64,000 bases of DNA from NCBI GenBank assembly GCA_937944245.1, contig CALDYY010000005.1, positions 23,261 through 87,260 of the forward strand, in the 5' to 3' direction. The DNA comes from an uncultured Saprospiraceae bacterium. Its GTDB lineage: Bacteria; Bacteroidota; Bacteroidia; Chitinophagales; Saprospiraceae. Positions 45,394 through 54,233 of the stretch are shown here, in pieces. The position numbers and the translations under genes are program-made. The notes beneath the pieces were generated by a model. That model was not told where the DNA came from. It worked only from the letters and a program-made list of their open reading frames with translations, and did not search any database. The first letter of the stretch is position 1. Each line of letters begins with the position of its first letter.

Positions 45394-46881
45394 ATGTTAA
45401 ACAACGAAGAGATTATTAAATTAATTTTCGGTCTTAAGATAAAATATTTACGTCAGCAAAAGCAATATTCTTATCAAGAACTTTCTAATTTGACAGGCTT
45501 GGTCGTATCCTATTTGCACGATATTGAAAAGGGGAAAAAGTATCCAAAGGTAGATAAAATCAATGCTCTAGCCGACGCGCTAGGGGTAGATTATAATTAT
45601 TTGGTTTCCACCCAAGCCTCCAAAAAAATTCAACCTATCGTGGATTTAGTGCAATCTGATTTTTTCAAAGTATTTCCGCTTGAACTATTTGGCATTACAC
45701 CTGCCAAGTTGTTTGAACTATTTTCCACTACACCAGATAAAGTAAATGCTTTTATTGGGACAATCACCAAGATTGCTCGGAATTATCAAATGAAGAATGA
45801 GCATTTCTACATGGCAGCTTTGCGCTCCTACCAAGATATTTATGACAATTACTTCGAAGATATTGAACAAGCGGTGGAAAAATTTAGAACCACTTTACAA
45901 GTGAAGTCTAATTTGCCTCTGAAGACTGATTATCTTATAGAGTTGCTGCGAAAGCATTATCAAATTACTGTTGATAAGCATAAAATGGTTAATCATCCAG
46001 AGATAGATAGTGTTCGGTCTTACTTTTCTAAGCAAAAAAAAGTGCTTTATCTCAATGGAGCACTCAATATGGCACAGGAAAATTTTTTATTAGCTAGAGA
46101 GTTGGGCTTTCAATTTCTTGAACTAAAAGAACGTCCTTACTTGACACGTATGGAGCAGGTAGATTCCTTTGATCAACTGCTTAATAACTTTAGAGCCTCT
46201 TATTTTTCCGTAGCTTTATTAATGCCGGAATTAGCGCTGGTAGAGGATATCCGCCAGTTTGCACAGCAGGCCACTTGGCAGCCTCAAAGATTAGTGCAGT
46301 TGCTAGATAAGTATAATGTAACCCCAGAAATGTTCTTACAGCGATTGACCAATCTACTGCCTCATCATTTTGGCATCAACGATTTGTTTTTCTTGCGCAT
46401 GAACGGAAGTGAATCCAATAGTCGTTTTGATATGACAAAGGAACTACATCTTTCGCAATTACATAGCCCTTACGCTAATGAGCGAGATGAGCACTACTGT
46501 CGTCGCTGGGTTTCTATTAAAATAATTGAAGCCATGTGGCAACAACCTGCGAATTTACATCAGCCATTACTTGTACAAGCCCAAATTTCCCAATATTGGG
46601 AAAGTTCTAATGCTTATCTTTGTATTGCCCTAGCAAAAACAGAACATTTTGGTACACCAAATCATTCTAGCGTTACGCTTGGCTTACTCATTAATGATAA
46701 GCTAAGACAAATCTTTCGGTTTCTAAATGATTTGGCATTACCTATTTTTCAAGTCAATACGACTTGTGAACGCTGCTCCATGCCCGATTGTAAGGAACGA
46801 GCGGCTACACCAATAGTGCTAGAAAAAGTAGCGCAACATGAAAAGGTAAAACTTGCTTTAGAAGATTTAGAGCGGGAGTAA
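45394..46881 (+). CDS. XRE-type regulator of the RamB/ScfR family (IrrE-like domain, DUF2083 C-terminus)
   Basis: 495 residues. An N-terminal XRE helix-turn-helix (about 10-65; LRQQKQYSYQELSNLTGLVV) is followed by a long alpha-helical region with an IrrE-like domain (MAQENFLLARELGFQFLELK, where the HExxH zinc-protease signature is absent). The C-terminal region ends with three cysteines (CERCSMPDC at about 458-466) as in the DUF2083 segment of short-chain fatty-acyl-CoA regulators. RamB and ScfR control glyoxylate and propionate genes, and this gene is divergent from aceBA. Sensing of an acyl-CoA is inferred from family and position. Confidence 0.85.
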   Translation: MLNNEEIIKLIFGLKIKYLRQQKQYSYQELSNLTGLVVSYLHDIEKGKKYPKVDKINALADALGVDYNYLVSTQASKKIQPIVDLVQSDFFKVFPLELFGITPAKLFELFSTTPDKVNAFIGTITKIARNYQMKNEHFYMAALRSYQDIYDNYFEDIEQAVEKFRTTLQVKSNLPLKTDYLIELLRKHYQITVDKHKMVNHPEIDSVRSYFSKQKKVLYLNGALNMAQENFLLARELGFQFLELKERPYLTRMEQVDSFDQLLNNFRASYFSVALLMPELALVEDIRQFAQQATWQPQRLVQLLDKYNVTPEMFLQRLTNLLPHHFGINDLFFLRMNGSESNSRFDMTKELHLSQLHSPYANERDEHYCRRWVSIKIIEAMWQQPANLHQPLLVQAQISQYWESSNAYLCIALAKTEHFGTPNHSSVTLGLLINDKLRQIFRFLNDLALPIFQVNTTCERCSMPDCKERAATPIVLEKVAQHEKVKLALEDLERE

Positions 46882-46926
46882 GCATCTATAAAAGTGTTAT
46901 GAATATACTTTCTTCTCTATTTGACG

Positions 46927-47682
46927 CTACAATAATTTAGGTCTACTTGGGGTCTGAAAAAGTTGCAATAACGCATCTTTCTTGTTTCTTGAAACCTTCA
47001 CTTTACCCTCGTTCGACATGACCAAGTAACCACCGTCTGCTTTGATGTAATGTTTAATTTCGTTTAAGTTAACTACAAAAGAATTGTGTACTCTAAAGAA
47101 ATGATAATTGCCCAACACTTCTTCCATCTCTTTCAAAGTTTTTGAAATGAAAAGGTCTTTATCACCTTTTAAAAATATTTTAGTGTAGTTATTGTCTGAT
47201 TGGCAATAAATAATTTTATCAACTTCCGCAAAAACCAATCCCTCAAAGGTAGGAAGAGCTATTTTTCGTATAATATTTTGAGCTGTTTTTTCTGTGGCTA
47301 TATTTCTTGGTAACTGTTGCATTTCAAGTTTGGTGGTCACTTTTTGAACGGCTGCCATCAATTCATCCTCATCAATCGGTTTGAGTAAGTAATCAATAGC
47401 ATTAATTTTAAACGCTTTCACCGCATATTCGTCATAAGCAGTAGTGAAAATCACCTCAAAATCAATGTCTTCCAAAAGTTCTAGCATCTCAAATCCATTC
47501 ATGTAGGGCATGTCCACATCTAGGAAAACGACGTTAGGTTTATGTTGCTTAATTGCCTTCAGACCCGATTTCCCGGAGTCGCAAAGTTCTAATATTTCTA
47601 CATTAGGGCAGGAATTTTTCAATTCCCATTCTAACATTTTCAAGCAATTTGGTTCGTCGTCTATCAAAATGGCTTTTAACAT
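46927..47682 (-). CDS. LytTR-family response regulator, orphan
   Basis: 251 residues. The receiver domain (1-120) has acidic residues at Asp8/Asp9, the phospho-acceptor Asp55 in VVFLDVDMP, and the conserved Thr and Lys in TTAYDEYAV and LLKPI. The LytTR DNA-binding domain (about 145-245) includes KIIYCQSDNNYTKIFLKGDK, KTLKEMEEVL, FFRVHNSFVVNLNEIKHYIK and YLVMSNEGKVKVSRNKK. No histidine kinase gene is nearby, so the partner is elsewhere. It is convergent with the RamB/ScfR-like regulator. The regulon is unknown. Confidence 0.9.
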   Translation of the reverse strand: MLKAILIDDEPNCLKMLEWELKNSCPNVEILELCDSGKSGLKAIKQHKPNVVFLDVDMPYMNGFEMLELLEDIDFEVIFTTAYDEYAVKAFKINAIDYLLKPIDEDELMAAVQKVTTKLEMQQLPRNIATEKTAQNIIRKIALPTFEGLVFAEVDKIIYCQSDNNYTKIFLKGDKDLFISKTLKEMEEVLGNYHFFRVHNSFVVNLNEIKHYIKADGGYLVMSNEGKVKVSRNKKDALLQLFQTPSRPKLL

Positions 47683-47866
47683 AAATATTTTTTTATTATT
47701 ATGATTAAGCTAAACCTTGCTCTAGCGAGTATCCCAACTTTATTCAAAGAAAGTGGTTGTACTTGATGCATATAAGATTACATAAAAGTTGAAACGATAA
47801 AAAGTTGCTTATTCAGTTGCGCAACGAAATAGGTTTAGTATTTATCTTTTTAAATGATTATAAACA

Positions 47867-48157
47867 TTGAACTATACAAAACAAACACTCAGAAAGCTAG
47901 AATTATTGCTAGAAGAAGTAGGTTATATCATCCGCTACGAGAAAGGAAACTTTCAAAGTGGCTATGCTATTGTAAAAGATCAAAAAATAATTATCATTAA
48001 TAAATTTTTTGAAACCGAAGCACGTATCAATAGCTTTTTAGACCTTATTAACGAGGGGATTATCACGGAAGAACTTTTATTGAGTGAAAAATCGAGTAAA
48101 TTCCTTCGACAAATACTTCGAGATAACGAAAAAGAAAATGACACAGAAGCAGGATAA
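47867..48157 (+). CDS. Small conserved hypothetical protein
   Basis: 96 residues. The start must be the TTG at 47867, because an in-frame TAA lies two codons upstream and no earlier start exists. It is an alpha/beta protein (KLELLLEEVGYIIRYEKGNF, then AIVKDQKIIIINKFFETEAR) with a charged C-terminal helix (EKSSKFLRQILRDNEKEN). The last 20 bases overlap the start of the MBL hydrolase gene (ATG 48138), suggesting translational coupling. It resembles small conserved Bacteroidota proteins of unknown function that sit before metallo-hydrolases. No function is assigned. Confidence 0.7.
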   Translation: MNYTKQTLRKLELLLEEVGYIIRYEKGNFQSGYAIVKDQKIIIINKFFETEARINSFLDLINEGIITEELLLSEKSSKFLRQILRDNEKENDTEAG

Positions 48158-48935
48158 ATTACCTAAAATGACACTCACTTTTCTAGGAACAGGCACTTCG
48201 ACAGGTTGTCCAGCCATTGGTTGTACTTGCCGAACTTGTACTTCTACTGATCCTCGCGACCAGCGACTTCGCACTTCTGCCTACCTTGAAGTGGATGACT
48301 TAAAATTGCAAATTGATATAGGTCCTGACTTCAGACAGCAGATGCTCCGAGCGAACATTAAACATATAGATGCTTTGCTCATCACCCACGAACACAATGA
48401 CCACATCATTGGCTTAGATGAAATACGCTCCTATAATTTTCTACAAAAAAAATCAATTCCTGTCTATGCTACCGAACAAGTACAATACGACCTCAAACAA
48501 CGCTTTTATTACATGTTTACTAATCCTTCCTATCCTGGTGTACCTAAAGTGGACTTGCTAACTATTTCAAAAGAGCAGCCTTTTAAAATAAAAGATACCT
48601 TTATCACACCCATCGAAGTCTTGCATGGAAACCTTCCTGTTTTAGGGTTTCGTATTTACGACTTTGCTTATATCACTGATATTAAGACAATTAGCGACAA
48701 AGAACTGGACAAAGTAAGGGGGGTAAAAACTTTAGTGTTGAGTACGCTACACAAAGATGCTCATTTTTCTCATCTCAATATTGACGAAGCCCTTCAACTT
48801 ATTGACGAACTTCGACCAGAAAATACTTATTTCACACACATCAGCCACCAAATGGGGCGACATGCAGAAGTGAATGACAATTTCCCACCAAATGTAAATT
48901 TAGCTTATGACGGTCTGAAAATAAGTATATTATAA
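48138..48935 (+). CDS. MBL-fold metallo-hydrolase (PhnP-like)
   Basis: 265 residues from ATG 48138, overlapping the end of the small gene before it; ATG 48168 is a possible shorter start. The beta-lactamase fold is clear: LTFLGTGTSTGCPAIGCTC, the metal motif THEHNDHIIGLDEIR, NLPVLGFRIYDFAYITDIKT with the bridging Asp, and THISHQMGRHAEV with the last His. The cysteine cluster (GCPAIGCTCRTCTSTDPRDQ) near the N-terminus matches PhnP-like phosphodiesterases. It may cleave cyclic phosphodiesters, but I cannot name the substrate. It lies 70 bases before the giant T9SS gene on the same strand. Confidence 0.88.
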   Translation: MTQKQDKLPKMTLTFLGTGTSTGCPAIGCTCRTCTSTDPRDQRLRTSAYLEVDDLKLQIDIGPDFRQQMLRANIKHIDALLITHEHNDHIIGLDEIRSYNFLQKKSIPVYATEQVQYDLKQRFYYMFTNPSYPGVPKVDLLTISKEQPFKIKDTFITPIEVLHGNLPVLGFRIYDFAYITDIKTISDKELDKVRGVKTLVLSTLHKDAHFSHLNIDEALQLIDELRPENTYFTHISHQMGRHAEVNDNFPPNVNLAYDGLKISIL

Positions 48936-49005
48936 GTAAGTTTCATATTTACTTAACATACGGGTATTATATTCGCGTAGTTTTTCACTTAAGTAATATT
49001 CGTAT

Positions 49006-52000
49006 ATGATGAATTTCTATTCTTTTGTAAAAAAGTTCACATTGTTTGTGTTGACAGTAGCTCCAATATTGCTATCTGCTCAAAACGCTTTAATCTATAA
49101 AGCCGACTTCAGTGGTTCAAATAGAACCACTGGCAATCAATGGCGCGCCATTAAACGATTGGGTTGCTTTGGGGACAATACCTTCGGCACTGGAGGCGGT
49201 GTATTTCAGTTGGCAGGTATTCAAGGAACTGGTTGTCAGCCAGGAGCAAACAATAGTCAACTTATAGCTGGACCTATTGATATTTCTCGGTTCTCCAATG
49301 TCGAATTTATTGTTGATGTTTCTGCGCAAGGTATTAACGGGCAAGTGTTTGAAGATTCTGGACAAGGACGAGACTTTTTTGGTGTAGAAGTATTGCTGGA
49401 CGGCAGAACAATCTTTTCCAGAGACCTCTCTTTAGGAGGAGTATCCACCGCTCGTGCCACTTGGGCTAATGTGGGCTATTGCGGTGGCGCAATGGAAATC
49501 ATCATCACCTTTGGTACTCAGAACCCAGATGAATTTCTTTTTGTGGAATCCATCGAGATTCGGGGCGATCAAAGAGCAAAGCCGTCGGCAAGCAATCAGC
49601 GTTTAAACGTATGTGTAGGGCAAAACGATATATTGCAATTAACAGGTGTCAGTCCAGGTGCAAGCATTGACTGGGAAGGACCCGATGGTCGCTTGATAGC
49701 TGCCAACAGAAACAGAACGTCTCTAGTGCTGCCAACTTTTGCTCGAAATCAAGCAGGACAGGTATTGGATTATCTAGCTATCATAGATGACCCCGCATGC
49801 CCTAACAACACATTAGAAATTCCCTTTGAAGTGGAAGTGCTGGCTGCTATCGGCGATGTGCAGTTGAGTAGGAAAGAAGCCTGCGAAGGCGAGGACTTAG
49901 AGCTTAGAGTAGATGTTTCAGGTACAGGACCGTTTCAATATGAATGGATATTACCCAATGGTACAACGAGAAGAACCACTGTACCTTTTTTATCTTTCCC
50001 TAGCGTGAGAAAAGCAGATGAGGGGCTATACGAAGTCTTTGTTACAGATTTAGGTGCAGAAGGAAGGTGTGCAGATGCTTCGGCAAGAGCAGAAGTTATT
50101 GTTAATACAGGACCGGGTGGCGTTGACCTTAATTTCAAGAGGGGAGGCTACTGCGTAGGAGAGCAACTTGAATTAGGTGCAAGCACTATTAACAGAGGTA
50201 ATTTTGAATATACTTGGTTTAAAAATGGACGACAAATAGGTACTACTTTTGCTCCTAGTTTTTTTGTGGCGGTAGAAGCAAAAAAATCAGATGAGGGCGA
50301 CTATGCCGTTTTAGTAGTGGATCGTGCCACAGGCTGCGAAGTGGAAACCAGAGATGCTTTTGTAGAAGTGCTTAACGGACCAGGTATCATTTCAGCTACT
50401 AGAAATCCTGATTTTTGTACAGGCTCAAACAATCAGATTCAGGTAAGCATTCAAAATCCAGGAAATTATTTGTTCACATGGGAATTACCAAATGGCACAA
50501 AACGACAATTTAGAGGAACAAATGCTAATCTAGTGCTTAACAATATAGATAACTCTGTGGCAGGGTCTTACATTATCACTGTAGAAGACGAAACAACAGG
50601 TTGTTTTGCAGAAGATGCGAATGTCTTTGTCACAGTTTTCCCACAACCACAACTCACCAGTTTAACTACATCACAAAATTGCAACGAATTGCCTACCTTT
50701 CAGGCAAATGTAGCTTCTAGCAATCAACTGGTGTATTGGTATGCTACGGAGAATGCACCTGAAAATAACTTCATTTTTCTTGGAACATCCTTCAAGCCAA
50801 CCACAGCAGGAAATTATTTTTATGAGGTAGTAGATCAAGCTACAGGTTGTAGTAGTGCAAGACGTTTATCCGTTCGTGCAGATGTGTTGGTAGGAGTAGA
50901 ATCGTCAGTCAGTGCTTTAGCTACAACTATTTGCGAGGGGACAAACACCACACTAACTGCTTCGGGAGGCACAAATTATTTATGGAGTACAGGAGATAGA
51001 ACGCCAAGCATTCAAGCAGGTGCAGGCACATACAGCGTAACAGTTAGTAATGCTGATGGGTGTAGCAATACAGAAACAATTTCAGTACAGAATTTCCCAA
51101 CTTTTACGGCTCAAATTACAGGTGCAGCGCAAATCTGCGAAGGACAAACAACAACGTTGACAGCCACACAAGGACAAAATTACTTGTGGAGCAATGGACA
51201 AACGACGCAAAGCATCACCGTTCCAGCCGGAAATTACACGGTAGAAGTAACAAATGCCAATGGTTGTAAAGGTCAGGCGCAAGCGCAAGTGGTTACTCAA
51301 TCACTACCGACTTTCGCCGTAGCCAAGCCAGCAGCTTGCAACGCTAATTTTACAGCGTATGACTTTGATTTGACTACGGAAGTGGGCAATACCGTTACTT
51401 CGGATGGAGGAACAGTAGTTGAAATATTTCCAGGTGTATTCCAAATTGTGGATATTCCGACAAGCAAAAATTTGATAGTTACTATTACTAATTCAGCAGG
51501 TTGTTCTATTCAACAAACAGTTACAGCACCTGATTGCAGTTGTCCAACACTAGTACCACCTACGGTAAATATAACTCAAGTGAATATTTGTCAAGGTCAG
51601 CCTTTCCCCGCTTTGACTGCTGCTGTGGAAGGAGAGGGATTAGCAATAGATTGGTACGATGCAGCTACTGGTGGTAATTTGTTGATTGAGAATAGCTTAA
51701 CTTTTACACCAACATCGGGAGGTACTTTTTATGCAGCCGCTAGAAATACAAACTCCGGTTGTCCAAGTAACACAAGAACAGCAATTACGGTAGTGGTTAA
51801 TACCTTGCCTAGCGTGCAAGTAACAAGTGTTACAGATGTTACTTGCGCACAGGATTTTGGCGCTATCACACTGAATACAACGGGTGGTTTAGCTCCATTC
51901 CAGTTTAGTATTGAACCTAATATCTTTCAAAACAGCAATGTTTTTGATAATCTGCCAAAAGGTTTTTACACGGTTACGGTCAGAGATGCTAATGGTTGCG

Positions 52001-53538
52001 AAGGTCAAGTAGAAGCGACTATCATGACCAATATTAGAAATGATGTACAGACTGTGCAACGCTTTAGTTGTAATCTTTCAGAAATTGGAATAGATACGCT
52101 GTTCTTTATCAACGAATTAGGTTGTGATAGTTTGATTGTCATTAGTACGCAAGACGGCACAACACGCCCAACGTTATTAACAGCAACGACTTGCGATCGC
52201 AATCAAGTGCGTGATACGACCATCTTTCAAAATCAATTTGGTTGCGATAGTTTGGTCATTACCAATTACACATTCACGCCAGCCGATACTACACTTTTAA
52301 CGGCAACGACTTGTAATCCAACTGAAGTAGGACAACAGACTAATCTTTTCAAAAATCGCTTAGGTTGCGATAGTTTGGTGATTACCAATGTCTTACTCAT
52401 TCCTGCTGATACCACTCTTTTGGAGGCGACAAGTTGCGACCCTAATGCAGTAGGTAGAACTACACGTCTTTTGCAAAATCGTGCTGGTTGTGATAGTTTA
52501 ATTATCACAAATACCATATTTGCAGACAAAGACCAAATTTTGCTAACGCAAACTACTTGCGACCCTACTCGAGTGGGTATTGATACCCTTAAATTTATCA
52601 ATCGCTTGGGCTGTGATAGTTTGATTATTACACAAACTACTTTGCGTGGAACACCTGATACGGTTCGACAAGAGCGTATTAGTTGCGATTTTGACCAAGT
52701 AGGGGAACAAACTTTTATTTTCCAAAATGCGTCAGGTTGTGATAGCGTGGTCATTGTCAATACCATTTTTGATTTCCCAGCAGCACCAAGGGTAAATATT
52801 TCTTCCAGAGCGCCGATTTGCCAAGGCGATGAAGTTACTCTATCGGTGTTGAATTATACAGAAGGTTTACAATGGTTGAGAAATGGCAACATCATTTCAG
52901 GTGAAAATGGAGTACAGTTGAAAGCCAGAGAAAATGGTACTTATGCAGTTACCTATACCAATAGTGATGGATGTGCAGTAGTCTCTATTTCATTTGAAAT
53001 AACAGTCATTCCAGCACCCTTTGAGCCATTTTTTAGCAATGTTAATAACTTGTTGACCTTGCAAAAACCACAAGGTTTTGCAGGACTAACGCTACAATGG
53101 TTCTTGGATGGTGTTGCCATTGCAGGCGCAAATGACATTACTTATTGTGCGCAAGTATCGGGTCGCTACACGCTTACTGTTACTGATCCTATCACAGGTT
53201 GCTCTGCCACTCATGTCATGGATGTCATTTACAATCCAGCTATTGAAAATTGTAACTTAGTCAGTACACGAGAGATTGCTTTTGAAATAGCACCAAAGGC
53301 TTATCCAAATCCAACATCTGACTTGATTTTCTTGGATTTTGAATTAGTAGAACCAAGTGAGGTTAGTATTCAAATTGTGGATTTACTGGGTAGAGTGCAA
53401 CAAACTGAGTATTACAACATTCTGCAAGGCAAAGTGAACACGACCATAGCCATTCCAGCACTAGCCGACGGTATTTATTACCTTAGGTTGGAGGCAAATC
53501 ATAAAGTTTGGTTAACAAAAATAATCAAACAACAGTAA
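49006..53538 (+). CDS. Giant multidomain T9SS type A cargo protein
   Basis: 1510 residues. Signal peptide at about 1-25. Residues 27-190 form an N-terminal beta domain (LIYKADFSGSN, RDFFGVEVLLDGRTIFSRDL), perhaps sugar- or ligand-binding. From 195 to 940 come Ig-like and PKD-like domains, each with a Cys pair and alternating aromatic strands (GTGPFQYEWILPNGTTRRTT; LTASGGTNYLWSTGDRTPSI). Residues 945-1010 resemble a SprB repeat (APFQFSIEP, FYTVTVRDANGCEGQ). Residues 1013-1255 are six tandem units of about 40 residues ending GCDSLVI or similar. Further Ig-like domains and the type A sorting domain (AYPNPTSDLIFLDFEL to TKIIKQQ) close the protein. SprB is a gliding adhesin, so a surface adhesin role is likely but not proven. 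Confidence 0.9.
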   Translation: MMNFYSFVKKFTLFVLTVAPILLSAQNALIYKADFSGSNRTTGNQWRAIKRLGCFGDNTFGTGGGVFQLAGIQGTGCQPGANNSQLIAGPIDISRFSNVEFIVDVSAQGINGQVFEDSGQGRDFFGVEVLLDGRTIFSRDLSLGGVSTARATWANVGYCGGAMEIIITFGTQNPDEFLFVESIEIRGDQRAKPSASNQRLNVCVGQNDILQLTGVSPGASIDWEGPDGRLIAANRNRTSLVLPTFARNQAGQVLDYLAIIDDPACPNNTLEIPFEVEVLAAIGDVQLSRKEACEGEDLELRVDVSGTGPFQYEWILPNGTTRRTTVPFLSFPSVRKADEGLYEVFVTDLGAEGRCADASARAEVIVNTGPGGVDLNFKRGGYCVGEQLELGASTINRGNFEYTWFKNGRQIGTTFAPSFFVAVEAKKSDEGDYAVLVVDRATGCEVETRDAFVEVLNGPGIISATRNPDFCTGSNNQIQVSIQNPGNYLFTWELPNGTKRQFRGTNANLVLNNIDNSVAGSYIITVEDETTGCFAEDANVFVTVFPQPQLTSLTTSQNCNELPTFQANVASSNQLVYWYATENAPENNFIFLGTSFKPTTAGNYFYEVVDQATGCSSARRLSVRADVLVGVESSVSALATTICEGTNTTLTASGGTNYLWSTGDRTPSIQAGAGTYSVTVSNADGCSNTETISVQNFPTFTAQITGAAQICEGQTTTLTATQGQNYLWSNGQTTQSITVPAGNYTVEVTNANGCKGQAQAQVVTQSLPTFAVAKPAACNANFTAYDFDLTTEVGNTVTSDGGTVVEIFPGVFQIVDIPTSKNLIVTITNSAGCSIQQTVTAPDCSCPTLVPPTVNITQVNICQGQPFPALTAAVEGEGLAIDWYDAATGGNLLIENSLTFTPTSGGTFYAAARNTNSGCPSNTRTAITVVVNTLPSVQVTSVTDVTCAQDFGAITLNTTGGLAPFQFSIEPNIFQNSNVFDNLPKGFYTVTVRDANGCEGQVEATIMTNIRNDVQTVQRFSCNLSEIGIDTLFFINELGCDSLIVISTQDGTTRPTLLTATTCDRNQVRDTTIFQNQFGCDSLVITNYTFTPADTTLLTATTCNPTEVGQQTNLFKNRLGCDSLVITNVLLIPADTTLLEATSCDPNAVGRTTRLLQNRAGCDSLIITNTIFADKDQILLTQTTCDPTRVGIDTLKFINRLGCDSLIITQTTLRGTPDTVRQERISCDFDQVGEQTFIFQNASGCDSVVIVNTIFDFPAAPRVNISSRAPICQGDEVTLSVLNYTEGLQWLRNGNIISGENGVQLKARENGTYAVTYTNSDGCAVVSISFEITVIPAPFEPFFSNVNNLLTLQKPQGFAGLTLQWFLDGVAIAGANDITYCAQVSGRYTLTVTDPITGCSATHVMDVIYNPAIENCNLVSTREIAFEIAPKAYPNPTSDLIFLDFELVEPSEVSIQIVDLLGRVQQTEYYNILQGKVNTTIAIPALADGIYYLRLEANHKVWLTKIIKQQ
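52045..52770 (+). repeat. Six tandem protein-coding repeats (about 120 bases each)
   Basis: Six units encode a Cys-X2-X4-(V/I)G start, a middle such as TLKFINRLGCDSL, and an I(I/V)TNT-like end. Unit starts read SCNLSEIG, TCDRNQV, TCNPTEVG, SCDPNAVG, TCDPTRVG and SCDFDQVG. DNA and protein are diverged between units, so expansion is not recent. This Cys-Cys unit is common in Saprospiria-type secreted proteins. Confidence 0.85.
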
Positions 53539-53620
53539 AAAGAGGAGTAGTTTTATAGCTTGAAATTTGATTTTCAGTTGGTTGTGTTAATTTTTAATGC
53601 GTCAACGACAAATGAGCAAG

Positions 53621-53653
53621 AAATGGGTCAGCAACCAAAGTTGACCCATTTTT
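53621..53653 (+). terminator. Intrinsic terminator of the giant T9SS gene
   Basis: AAATGGGTCA (53621-53630) pairs with TGACCCATTT (53642-53651) around an 11-base loop and is followed by TTTCGTTTC. It lies 83 bases past the stop. Confidence 0.75.
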
Positions 53654-53684
53654 CGTTTCTATTAGCAGAAACAAAAAATACAAT

Positions 53685-54113
53685 ATGCCCATTTTAGTCT
53701 TAATTCTATTGTTAAACTGCTGGATACACCAACCTAATGAAAAAGCAAACTTGTTAATTGAGTTTACTAACATTCAACAAGCTAAAGGGCAAATATGGTT
53801 GGCAATTTATGATTCTCCAAAACACTTTCTCAATAAAGAATACGCTGTTGTTTTGGACAAATACGAAGTTGTTAAAAAAGGCAGTCAAATCTATGAAGTT
53901 AAAAATTTACCACATGGTACTTATGCTATTGCTGCTTTTCATGATTTGAATGGCAACAATGAATTGGACCAGAGTTTGATTGGTGCACCAAAAGAGCCAT
54001 ACGCTTTTTCGCAAACTTTAAAAAGTAAATGGCGCGCACCAAAGTTTGAGGAGGTTCAATTTCAATTCAAAGCTACGCAGCAGAAAGTGCGTTTAGCGTT
54101 AGAGTATTGGTAG
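53685..54113 (+). CDS. DUF2141 family exported protein
   Basis: 142 residues. A short hydrophobic N-terminus (MPILVLILLLNCWIHQ) serves as a signal or lipoprotein signal; the only cysteine at position 12 could be a lipobox in a short precursor. The mature protein is DUF2141: NLLIEFTNIQQAKGQIWLAI, LPHGTYAIAAFHDLNGNNEL and a GAPKEPYAFSQ stretch. The beta-sandwich fold resembles transthyretin-like modules. The function is unknown. It follows the giant T9SS gene after a terminator and is transcribed independently. Confidence 0.85.
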   Translation: MPILVLILLLNCWIHQPNEKANLLIEFTNIQQAKGQIWLAIYDSPKHFLNKEYAVVLDKYEVVKKGSQIYEVKNLPHGTYAIAAFHDLNGNNELDQSLIGAPKEPYAFSQTLKSKWRAPKFEEVQFQFKATQQKVRLALEYW

Positions 54114-54167
54114 TATTTTCTCATTGAATTAACAATAAGAAATATTGAAGTAAAAATGATGTATTTC

Positions 54168-54217
54168 GTAAACGCACTAGGTGCTAATTCTGCACGAAAT
54201 AGACCTAGTACGTTTAC
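54168..54217. terminator. Imperfect long inverted repeat between DUF2141 and pyk genes
   Basis: GTAAACG-ACTAGGT (54168-54182) pairs with ACCTAGT-CGTTTAC (54203-54217) with one mismatch across a 20-base loop. It lies between convergent stops at 54113 and 54234. A competing pairing of ATTTCGT (54163-54169) with ACGAAAT (54194-54200) also exists. It is probably a bidirectional terminator, although no long T-run follows directly. Confidence 0.55.
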
Positions 54218-54233
54218 TTTTACTACATTAAGA

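Noticed and set aside
43580..46881. Toxin-antitoxin or ImmA-type phage regulator reading of the XRE/IrrE-like gene
   Set aside because: The length, the C-terminal cysteines and the position next to aceBA fit the RamB/ScfR family; the HExxH protease motif is missing and no phage genes are near.
52266..52766. 166-residue antisense frame in the repeat region
   Set aside because: It is an antisense frame kept open by the periodic composition of the repeat DNA; no start context or family features.
52045..52770. CRISPR-like regular repeats
   Set aside because: The units are coding, diverged, in frame and have no constant direct repeat with unique spacers; they encode protein repeats.
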